From: Halicephalobus mephisto
Lineage: Eukaryota; Nematoda; Chromadorea; Rhabditida; Panagrolaimidae
Assembly (NCBI GenBank): GCA_009193035.1
Contig: SWDT01000066.1
Location: forward strand, 124,001-188,000
DNA: 64,000 nucleotides
Direction: 5' to 3'
The position numbers and the translations under genes are program-made. Under the pieces are notes generated by a model. It was not told where the DNA came from. It did no database searches and worked only from the letters and a program-made list of their open reading frames with translations. Numbering within the stretch: position 1 is the stretch's first letter; every line of letters starts with the position of its first letter. Below, piece after piece: positions 47,401 through 56,835 of this stretch.

Positions 47401-48940
47401 TTGATAATTTCGTCACGTTCTTGGTAGCAATATCCATCAACTTCTTACTATCAACTTTCCCATCTTTGTCAGTGTAATCTTCTTCGAAAATTTGCACTGG
47501 AGATGCTCGTCTTCTTTTTGCAGGTCTATCTCGCTGATGTTCTCTCCGTTCTTCATCAGTCCGACGGAAAACATTCCTTCCTCTGCCGACAGAAGGAGTT
47601 TTGGATCGGGAACGCCTCTCTGGAATTCTATAATCATCACCGCCATCCTTTCGATCTCTTAGTCTCCCTTTGTCATGCCTCTTGTCATCGTCTCTGGACC
47701 GTCTAGAATCATGACTCCTTCTATCTTCGGTAAATTCATCGTTTGAGCTCTTCAGCAACCCGTTGAGATGCTTACTCCAAGTTGTAGGCAAAAGACTAGA
47801 GGGGTTAGAATCTCTTTTTGGAGATAACGGTTTCGACAAAGATCCTGAGGCTTTCAACTTAGGACTCCTAGTTCTGTCTTCTCGATGACGCTCAAGTCTT
47901 TCGTGGTATTCATCATGTCTGGAATCTCTGTCATCTTGTCGGTAATCATCCCGTTTAGAATCTTCCCGATCTCTACGGACATCATACTTATGTCGAGAAC
48001 CTTTGTAATCGTAACGTTTTGAATCCCTGTATTCATCATGTTTGGAATTTCTACGATCATCGTAGCCATAACCCTTGTCTTTTTCACCATAAGATCGATG
48101 TTCATCATGCTTCGAATAACCAGGTGGATCTTGCCAGACGTCTTTTTCCTTAGATCTTCCTTTTTCTTTTTTCCTTCTCCTTTCTTTCTTTTCTTTTTTT
48201 ACTTTCTTTTGTTTTTTCTTTTTATCAATATCTTGTTCCAGACTCTCGTCAGCACTGCCTGATCTCTCGCTCCTCCTGGAATCGAGTAATCTCCTGCCTT
48301 CAACTATTTCTCCTTCTTCTAGTTCTATTTGTTCCTGTCGTTCAGCTTTACTGGCAGAACCTCCATCAGATTCAGAAAAGAGTTCACCAGAGAGTTTTTC
48401 TGTCCGATCCTCCTCTTCAACTTCGTTTGTCCTTTTCTTGTGCTTGTGTTTTCTTTCTTGATGTTTCTTGTCTTCTTTATCTTTCTTATTCTTCTTTTTC
48501 TTCTCCGGAGAATCCTTCACCTTCGAATGATATAGTTTGAAATCAGCTCCGACAGGAATATCATGGACAGCCAACGATTGCTTCATAGGTTCAATAATCC
48601 AAGAATTTTTGTCACGAATATCTTCTTTGTCTTTTGATTTCTCTTCATCACTTTTTCTAAAAAATTGAGCAGAATAATACTAATTAATAATCAGTAGAAC
48701 TTACGAAGATTTGCGTTTCTTCTTTCTATGCTTTCGTTTCTCATCCTTTGGAGTTTCCGTACATAATTTTGGAGATGAAAGTTTTGGTTTTGTACCCGAC
48801 TTAGCGATTATGTCAGCTATATCAATTGACTAAAATTACAAAGCGATTATTTAAAAAATGGAATAAATACACACCCCGCTATAGTTTGTTTTTACTTCGC
48901 CGATTAAGGATTCCAGGATTGCATCTGCACCACTAACCAT
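44409..48940 (-). CDS. SON-type nuclear speckle RNA-binding protein
   Basis: Nine exons, complement of 48875..48940, 48705..48829, 47399..48656, 47104..47352, 46207..47059, 45631..46160, 45344..45580, 44579..44899 and 44409..44534, join in frame to 1,254 aa. The N-terminal third is Lys/Arg/Asp/Glu-rich with RSRSKTP. Conserved SON blocks follow: KKLMDIATKNV, then REMNAWAESKNIPGKFTG, a G-patch (about 1122-1165; GWQKGSGLGK) and a C-terminal double-stranded RNA-binding domain (about 1170-1250; NPISLVMEYC through YEPSMAAANKK). SON organises nuclear speckles and supports splicing of weak introns. The long vertebrate tandem repeats are absent. The gene looks like several unrelated frames until the short introns are removed. 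The start codon is 192 bp from a divergent gene. Confidence 0.93.
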
Positions 48941-49132
48941 GACCCGCTGTCTCCTAATACTCTATTAGAAAGTCAATAAAACAACACTACAAGAAAGGGA
49001 AAAATTATCTAGCATTTGCCGTCGACAAAGATCTTTCAGAATAGATATAAGGAAATGAAGCAAATTCGTTACAGGAGTTCTTGTTTCAGTCCTTCCCGAT
49101 TTCGTTTTCGTCAACTTCATTGATTCTGAATC
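48941..49132. promoter_or_regulatory. Shared upstream region, SON and the unknown 185-aa gene
   Basis: Start codons on opposite strands are separated by 192 bp. No TATA-like or other clear motif stands out. Confidence 0.45.
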
Positions 49133-49789
49133 ATGGCTCTGAATGAGAGTGATAACGAAGCACAAATCCTGAACAAAGTGTATTTATGTCAAGAAGGATG
49201 CTTCATGTACCTTAGAGATGACGCAACTTCTCCAAGACCGAGTTTTTTGGATTTTATTCAGGTAAGTCTTAATGTTTTTCCATATATGAATTTTAATTTA
49301 TTTCCATTCCAGAACACTATTCAATCAACTCTACAGAAACAATCAAGCAAAAAGTTGTGGAGAATCGAAAATCTAGCCTTCAAGAGTAAGTTCGACTTCC
49401 TACCGTCTTCAACTATTAATTTCTACTTTTTAGACTCAGATGCTTTTCAACTAAAAATGGAATACATTGAAGTCCTTCCTGACAACCTTCGATCAGCAAT
49501 ATCTTCAGAAGATTTTGGATCAGGAGTTGTGGTCTTTGCAGTAGCTCCATCGATGAATGAGGATTCAGCATCTCAACTCTGGATTCGAGTGGTGCAATCC
49601 AAAATGGAAAATCTGTCTCCTGATGCAGAATTGTTCGGACTTTGGGAAACTTTCTCAATCACTGGAGATTCTAATATTCTTGTCTGGACGAATTCTTCTC
49701 TTTGCAATCAGGAAATCAAACGGGTAGCTCTCGATTCAGACTACCAACTTCTCGAGGACGAAATTTTAATCCAAGTTTACCACAGGTGA
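49133..49789 (+). CDS. Uncharacterised 185-aa protein
   Basis: Exons 49133..49261, 49313..49385 and 49434..49789 join in frame with consensus splice sites (GTAAGT donors, TTCCAG and TTTTAG acceptors), giving 185 aa. I do not recognise the family. The protein is mixed alpha/beta in look, slightly acidic, with no signal peptide or membrane helix. It has a hydrophobic core stretch (GVVVFAVAPS) and ends EDEILIQVYHR. It is head-to-head with SON and its stop is 42 bp from the stop of DUS4, so it lies in a tightly packed block of nucleic-acid genes. Clean intron phases make it a real gene despite unknown function. Confidence 0.75.
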   Translation: MALNESDNEAQILNKVYLCQEGCFMYLRDDATSPRPSFLDFIQVSLNVFPYMNFNLFPFQNTIQSTLQKQSSKKLWRIENLAFKSKFDFLPSSTINFYFLDSDAFQLKMEYIEVLPDNLRSAISSEDFGSGVVVFAVAPSMNEDSASQLWIRVVQSKMENLSPDAELFGLWETFSITGDSNILVWTNSSLCNQEIKRVALDSDYQLLEDEILIQVYHR

Positions 49790-49831
49790 CTTGTTTCTAT
49801 TCTTGTTGTTGAGTTTATAAAGTTTTTAAAA

Positions 49832-50949
49832 CTAAATAATGCCTATCCTACTGAGATTATCCAAAATATGGGGAATAGAAGCGCAATTGTTGAAATTTTG
49901 TCTTTCCCGTTTCCCTAACACATATCTCAGCATGAACATTAGGTGCTGGTGAAAGAAATCCAACCCCATTCCTTCTAATAGTGCCTCATCAACAAACTTT
50001 TGGATACAGGAGTAGGGAGTGTGGTCATAGCCAGCAAATAAAGCTGGATTATGGAGAAGTCCGTTAGCAACCATGATTCCGTCCGCATTCGTTGCTTTCG
50101 CCAATTCAAAACCTTGTCTGAGACTTCTGACTCCGCCATTCACATAAAGAGGAATGCTGATGGAAGACTTAATCAGAGCAGCAATTTCTGGAACAGTCGG
50201 TCCGGTACCTCCAGCCTCAACCGTTCTGATATGAATCGCTATCCTATCCACCCCAGCGTGCTCTAGCTGAAAGTATTGATAAAGACATTAAGACAAATAA
50301 ATTCATTACCGTTCTACACATTTCAACAGTATTTCTAGTGGAATTCAGAATCCTCAACTTGACAGACACGGGATAACCTTGATTCTGAATTCTACTCTTG
50401 GCTTGTTTGACAATATCGGCGATTATCTCTGGATTTTTCAATAGAGCAGATCCACAGCCCATCTTTCTGACGTTCTGTTTCGGACATCCACAATTGAGAT
50501 CAACTCCACTCGTCAAGTCATAGGCAAGTTCGAGGGCGTCAGCAAAGTCTTTTCCGTTGCTCGCTGCCAATTGCAACACCGGCCGATCGTCTCCAAGATG
50601 CCATCCCCATTGAAGTGTCCTGTTCCGGTAACTCTGAAGAAGACTGTTGGCCTGAATCATGGGGGTATAAACAATATCAGCCCCAAATTGTTTAACTACT
50701 CGACGGAATGGAAGACTAAACAAAATTGACTCAATTAACAGGAATCATTATATCGAACTTACTTGGAATACCTCACCATAGGAGCGGCAATAAACAAAGG
50801 AGTTTTTTCCAGTTCAAATTCCTGACATAATTGAAGTTTGCTCTGAAAGAAACTAATTAGGAAAGAGAGAATGAATAAAAACCCACCGGTAGCTCGGGTT
50901 CTGAGATAGGTTCAAAGTCCAAAATACTTGTAGTATCGTTGTTACCCAT
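49832..50949 (-). CDS. tRNA-dihydrouridine synthase 4 (DUS4-like)
   Basis: Exons complement of 50887..50949, 50763..50842, 50310..50715 and 49832..50266 give 327 aa (human DUS4L 317). The TIM-barrel flavoenzyme motifs are present: APMVRYSNLPFR near the N-terminus (across the second splice), DLNCGCPKQNVRKMGCGSALL with the catalytic cysteine in the NCGCP motif, VKLRI, and the FMN phosphate-binding region YVNGGVRSL and ADGIMVANGLL. FHQHLMFML near the C-terminus is typical of Dus4. Dus4 reduces uridines 20a/20b in the tRNA D-loop. The start codon is 226 bp from SLX4, divergent. Confidence 0.94.
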
Positions 50950-51175
50950 ATCCGAGGAGAATAATTATATGAAGGACTGAAAACAGGCCCAACAAAGCAA
51001 CAGAATTCGAATCCAAAATCAACTTTTTGTAGCGAAATGAAGAAAGGAATTCATATTGGCAACAGACTGCAGAATGCCAGGTTCTTTTCCGGAAATTGAT
51101 AAAACTTGTGCTTATTTTCAATCGTCTTCCATGCTTCAGAATTCCTTTATTCAGTGAATTTCTCGTTTAACTGTC
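50950..51175. promoter_or_regulatory. Shared upstream region, DUS4 and SLX4
   Basis: Divergent start codons lie 226 bp apart. The stretch has no obvious additional gene. Confidence 0.45.
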
Positions 51176-53507
51176 ATGAGCGAAACGTAAGTATCTTATT
51201 TTTGTGGAAAATTTATATGAACAACAGTTTTCAGATCAGTTCCAGCAAAGAAAGCAAAGTTGTCAATTCCGAGACTCAAAGCTGATAAATTTCCAGATCA
51301 ACCAGAAATCAAAGACGCAGCTGAATCCAAGCAAAAAGATGACGACACCTTTCTGTTTTCACCTTCATTGTCAAAACCAGTTTCGAAGCCGAAGAAGCCA
51401 TCAACGTCGCGTAAAGTGAACTCTTCTGCTCGCGAACCTGCAACATGTAGGTGTAGCAACCTTGAAGCCATCCAGCAGAGGTTCTATTCTCAATTCAGGG
51501 AAAAGAAAGAAATCCAGAATGATGCTGCAGAGGTTAAGGGGATTGAAAAAAGACTGATGGAAAAGAAATTGAAGAAGGTTGGATTTTGTCCTTGGTGTTT
51601 CTCCGATAATTTATTTCTTTGCAGCTATATAGATTATCTAGATTAGCAGATGATTTGAAGAGAAGTCTAGTCACTCAACGGAGAGATGTAGTGATTAAAA
51701 CCAAGAATGAAAAAGCTTTGACAGCTCATTCAGTGATTCTTGGTGCACGAACAAAATTAAAAATTGCAGATGGCAAAGTTGGATTAGAGGAGTTCTCATT
51801 CGAGTCGGTTGAATACTATCTTTCTTATGTTTACACAGCATCGATGGATTGGACTTTGGAGGAGCAGCCTGAAGTGAGAAGATTGGCTGAGTTGTACGGG
51901 CCAACTGACTTGGCTCTCTTCTTTTCCAATCCAGACGATGACTTGGAATTTGGACAAGTCAAATCTCAAGATGTTGATTTGAATGTAGCTATTCTAAATT
52001 CAGAAGGAAATACTGAAGCCGAAGAAGAAGAGAAGAATTTGATCTTGGCTGAAGTCCTAGCAAGCCAAGAATTTGTGCTCCCGAAGGAGATTATTAATGA
52101 AAAAGACGATGTTGTCAAAGATAATAATATGATGAGTACTGATTGTATAATAATTGATGATTCTCCAGTAGCTCCCCAGAGGAAGGAGCTCAATGCTTCT
52201 AGTTTAAGAAGAAATGAAGCAAGTACTTCAAAAACTTGCTCTCCTTCACCGACCAAGAAACTTAATGCTGATGCTTTTCTCAGATCCCCTTCAGTGGAGA
52301 TTATTTGTTGTAATTTAAAACAAGCAGAAAAATCTGAACCAGAACCTTCTGGAGGGAGGTCTGGACTTGATACCAGTGTTGATTTATTTGAGGTTTGTTT
52401 TCCTTTCATTATTGTTAGTAATTTCCGTTTCTAGACCCCTACACCGGTGGTGTCACCTGTAAAGAGCAAATCTCCTCTCAAGACCTCGATTGAAGATTCT
52501 CCTCCTTACATTACCCTCAAATCCAATGCCAAGAAACCCCAGTCTCCAAAGAAACTAACTCCAAGGTCTGATCCCATCAAGTCCCAGTCTCCGAAAAAGG
52601 CAAGTCCCATGAAAAGACCGCCCGTAGTATCTCTAAGTCCTCCACGGCCATGTCCAAGTAATGATGATGATTCTTTCTTGAGGAATGACAGCATTTTCGA
52701 CTCCCCTCCATATTTCACAACAGCTTCAAATTCAGAGAAAGTAGTGACTCCGCCAAATAATGGGGTTTCGAACAAAATGACAGAGACAGATAGACTTGAA
52801 AAGATTCGGAGACGTCTTGGATCTGGAGCGAAAATTGTGAAAACCACGAATGTCACGCCGATGCCTAATTATGAATGCTTTACAGAAGAGCAGTTGAAAG
52901 CAGAGTTGAAGAAGTTTGGACTTCGACCGATGGGCAAGAAAAGAGCTATTGAAGAATTGAAGAAAATTTACGAAGCTTTGCACCCTCTTGTGGATCTGAA
53001 CTCGGAGACACCAAAGAAGACCATAACGACATCGAATGTGGCTCCAGTTCGTTTGAATTTTGAGGATTTGGAAGAAAAAACCAGCGGGGACGAGAACAGC
53101 CAAAGGAGTTTACTAAATGATAGTGTGGATGAAGTCATGGAGGAATCTGCCGTTTTCGATGATGAGAAACTTATGGAATCTCCAACAAAAACCTCAACGG
53201 GTAAACTAATCAAAGACGTAGAAACTGCGCAGAAAGTAATGCTGGACTGGCTGAAACTGGCGGAGAACGAGGAACTCTACAATTCCTTGCTCTCAATGCA
53301 ACCAGTTACGTGGGTAAGTTGTTGCAATGAATGTAATATGCTTTTTTCATCTTGCAGAATGAATTAGTCGGTTCCATGTCTCGGTCAAGTCACGACGTTC
53401 GACGCATTACGAAGAAGATTCTGGCAGACGTCCTTGACAGATTGCATATAACTTTTACTTTGCCAGACGTAAAGTGGGGCAAGGGGAAGGGATACAAGAA
53501 TGGCTAG
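51176..53507 (+). CDS. him-18: Structure-specific endonuclease scaffold SLX4
   Basis: Exons 51176..51186, 51235..51577, 51625..52392, 52435..53313 and 53358..53507 give 716 aa, close to the size of C. elegans HIM-18. The first coding exon is only 11 nt. A BTB domain lies at about 140-205 (VIKTKNEKALTAHSVILGA). A SAP-like helix pair is at about 525-560 (EEQLKAELKKFGLRPMGKK). The C-terminal SLX1-binding domain spans about 625-716 (DWLKLAENEELYNSLLSMQP, then ILADVLDRLHITFT). SLX4 holds the nucleases SLX1, MUS81 and XPF for repair and for resolution of meiotic recombination intermediates. The long middle is Ser/Pro/Lys-rich with many SPxK sites, probably phosphorylated. The N-terminal ubiquitin-binding fingers of vertebrates were not seen. 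Confidence 0.93.
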
Positions 53508-53526
53508 AAGCTTTTTGCATATTTTG

Positions 53527-53532
53527 AATAAA
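53527..53532 (+). terminator. Poly(A) signal of SLX4
   Basis: AATAAA lies 20 bases after the SLX4 stop codon. Confidence 0.7.
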
Positions 53533-54107
53533 GATGACAGTTTTCTTCAGAATTGAATTTCCGGGGAAAACTGACTTTTTTACTTTTCAAAAATGTCAGT
53601 TTTGACAAATGTAGAACCAGACTTAACTCCCAATGGTCAAAGACTTGATTTGACAGCCAAAATCTAATGTGCCGTAGGGAGGATTTGGCAAACAAGACTC
53701 CTCCCCGCTGGGTCAATCAGCCGGGAAGACGCGACTAAAATTCTGGAAAGCCGTGCCAGAAAGAAAATTGCCCATCCTTGTTAGAACAGACCGAAAGGGC
53801 TTTGACGGGCATCAAGCGTGAAAGAAGCCGTGTTGGAGATTAGTCGACGAGCCTAACTTTATTGCCGAAAAATATAGTTTATTCGGGGAAACTAAACAAT
53901 TGAATGTCGTTTCAGAAAAAATGCCCAAATTCCGGAAAGCCTACAGCATTGAAATCGGTCGAGGTGGGTTGTTGGTGAATTTATAAGGGAAATTGAATAA
54001 AATTGAGAATTATTGAGTGGCTAGTATGAGCGTTCTTTGAGAAATTCGCAGAACGGTGATATATGGGAATTTACTACAAATATGACTGTTGTTTTCGTCT
54101 TTCTAAA

Positions 54108-54494
54108 CATGGATAGTGTCCACAAATAACGATTTTCCGAGTTCTCTAAACATAATCTAAGCTGTTTCCAATAAATTTACTGGCGAAAAGAGTTTGGATA
54201 ATGTCTAAAAAGCCGCATTTGGCTTTTTAGACATTCTTTTTGTAGAGAATTATATTGGGAAAATTAAGATGGTGCTCAGGAAATTCCAGGCATTGTTGTT
54301 TCTAAACATTATCCATATTTGCTCAACTTAAAATTTTATAGATTTTTTTATAACATGTATTTGGATAGCGTTCAGAAATGACGGTTTTTCGAATTTTTTA
54401 AAGACTATCCTACTCCTGTTTACAAGTTTTACAACGAACAAAGTCGAATAACGTCTAGAAATTTCAAAACCGTTTTTTCTAGTTGCTATCCAAA
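54108..54494. repeat. Cluster of short degenerate palindromes (GGATAGTGTC family)
   Basis: At least four units of about 45-55 bp occur here: 54110..54159, 54194..54238, 54361..54410 and 54444..54492, plus a half unit at 54293..54314. Each starts near TTGGATAGTGTCTAGAAA (with variation) and ends with a degenerate reverse complement such as TTCTAAACATTATCCA. The centre often reads CGGTTTTT or similar. No coding frame or known element is present. Confidence 0.6.
54200..54235. repeat. Perfect 15-bp inverted repeat hairpin
   Basis: AATGTCTAAAAAGCC at 54200-54214 is followed by a six-base loop (GCATTT) and its exact reverse complement GGCTTTTTAGACATT at 54221-54235. It is the best-preserved palindrome of the surrounding family. 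Confidence 0.85.
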
Positions 54495-55621
54495 ATTACT
54501 CTTTAAGGATAAAAGTACAAGATAAAAACCAGAACAAGTCCGAGCTTATCTTTATGTATGATCGGCGGAAAACCTCATAAAGTTCCTCCAACATCACAAC
54601 TGTCATGTTCCTATTCCACGATTGAGAAAGAATTTCAAGATTTTATTTGATAAGTTCTTGAGAAACTTGTGGAACACTAGCCCCGTCAATGACCCAGCTT
54701 GTTTTCTCGTCGATTTAAACTTGAAGCCCGCGAATTCGCCCGTAAAGGAAGGGGAATGAGCCCCTGGGAGGCGACCGCAAAGCAAACGTTCGCCCGCACA
54801 CCGGCGATCTTCCCCGAGCTGCTGACCCTTGTGCGTATTGATTCATCACTTTCACTCTAACCGAAATCGGGGAAGGAAGACCCTGTCGCCAGATGCGTTT
54901 TCGCCATAGATTGGTTATCCTAGAGATTGTTATATTTCAATTTCTTGTTCCATATGTAAACTGCTGAAATTACGTTTTTCCTGCAGGAAATTTTTTCCTT
55001 TTCTTTCCCTTGCTCAAATTTCACATTTTATAGGTAAACAAATTTCGCCATTTTGGCACCCTAGGGCTCAAACAAAGTTTCTTGGTAAGATGCCATTGTT
55101 GTCGAGAGTCTACCGTATGATAACCATGCTTGAGCGATTGCTCTTTCCTTTTCGGGTGCCGAAAACTGAATAATTGCTCACGAGGGCACTTGAGGACTCT
55201 CTCGGGAGGGGGCAACTCTTTTTGAATTCAAATTTGAAGAATCCTGGAAAAGAAAACTTTTGTCAAAATTGCTGTCTTGACGATGATGCATTTACAAGAA
55301 TTTCCTCTGCCAAGGCGTAACCAAGTTTTCGGCACAAATATTAGCTATGCAACATTGTCCCGGTTGGCGCCCTATTGTCCGACTCCGGGGGACCAGTTAA
55401 GAATCGATTCTGACACGCATAAACTGAATTTCTAGTAACTTGTATAACTCAGAATTGCCAGTGTTCCTGGAACATCGGCACCATTTTCCGCCTGTAATTT
55501 CTCAGAAAGATGGACTTTTAATAGTTCGCAAGCGCTCCAGGGAAAGATAAATGGAATACAATTCCTGCCGATCAATGTTTGGTTTTATTTTATTGAAATT
55601 CACTTGTTTCAGCACTTGCGG

Positions 55622-55878
55622 TCTTGGATAGTGTCCAAAACGGGTGGTTGTGGAAATTTTTTCGGTAATATCCATGGTACTTTATAATCCTGAATAGTGT
55701 AGAGTACTTCTATTTCCAAAAGTTAAAAACGACCTAAGATTATTTTTCCTATAGGAATAAAATTGGATAGTGCCTTGGAAACTCAGCAATTAAAGTGTTT
55801 GAAGCGTCACCCAAACCTTATCAATAATGGATAGAGTCTTAAAAGTTTCAAAAATTGTTCATTACCGTCACTATTGTA
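55622..55878. repeat. Second cluster of the same palindromic units
   Basis: Units are visible at 55624..55676 (TTGGATAGTGTCCAAAACGG to GGTAATATCCA), at 55763 onward (TTGGATAGTGCCTTGGAAA, left half only) and at 55829..55876 (GGATAGAGTCTTAAAAG to CCGTCACTATTG). They are more degenerate than those at 54 kb. Confidence 0.5.
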
Positions 55879-56835
55879 GTTTGTACTGGTGTTTAAAAGA
55901 CGCGAATTCAGACGAAACACTTTATGCTTTTGTACTTTCCCTTTACAAAACTCCCATGTTCATTTTGTAATCATTGATTCATTTACCTTGAATAGTATCC
56001 ATGGTCAATTTCGTTTTCCTTTCTCACCTCAGACAAACTTAATAATTTATTCTTTTGCCCAAAGAAGGATGTTGTTTCTTTGAAAAGACCTTGCTTTGAA
56101 CACCGTTATTATCCGGACCAAATACTCTTCCCCATTTTGTAAAAGTACCTCAAGTCCTTTGATTCCATCCATCTTTCGGACAATATTCCTCAGGGCAATT
56201 GTTGTGTTCATTTCTCGCGGGGGCAGTGTACACAACGGCCCTCGGAAAAATCCCGTCCAGGATGGATGCTGTCTGTCGCTGCTGTTCGAATTCGGCAGGC
56301 TCTACTCTGTCGGTCCCTTCCCGAGATTACAACGAGGACGCTTCCGTGCTAATGCCATTGGTTCAGTCTAGCGTTTGCAATTGGCTTTCGGCAGTTTAAC
56401 AATCTCCTCACTGTATATCAACTGACGAAAACCAAATAGCCATCTATTTTGTTCGTCCTTCCTGACCGGTCAAGTAGCTAGAGAAATTTTTTCATAAAGT
56501 TTATTTTTATTTACCAAAGATTTTGGTCCAAAAACTGGAGTTTTTTATTTTCTTATTATCTCTCCCACCTCCATGCTTTTCTCAGACCAATCGATCGTGG
56601 CTTGCACTGGAACAAGCGGCAGTGGACTGCCACGGAATATGACTCAGTTTTCTTGCTGGACGCACTCATCTTGCCGTTCTCTAAATTTATTTCAAAATAC
56701 TAAATTTTTCTAAATTACATTAGTTAATGTATTTTCAGTTCTAGATCCACTTGAAGTGTCTCGGCGTCCTTCCGCATTATCAGCTCAGATTATCCCAGAT
56801 TTCTATTACCGTTACCCAGTGCCTTAACCTGAACA

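Larger units (their letters stand above)
53508..56835. other. Intergenic region upstream of talin
   Basis: No coding gene is supported over 3.3 kb. AATAAA at 53527-53532 ends SLX4. The stretch 54.1-54.5 kb and 55.6-55.9 kb contains short degenerate palindromes listed separately. A GC-richer patch at about 56190-56400 is open on both strands but matches no family and may be promoter-proximal DNA of talin. Confidence 0.5.

Noticed and set aside
54600..55215. Short minus-strand frames at 54.6-55.2 kb as a gene between SLX4 and talin
   Set aside because: Two unrelated frames of about 60 codons without domains or convincing splice sites.
56047..56399. Overlapping open frames on both strands upstream of talin
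   Set aside because: No domain, no splice continuation into talin in frame, and mutually overlapping; kept only as a GC-richer patch.
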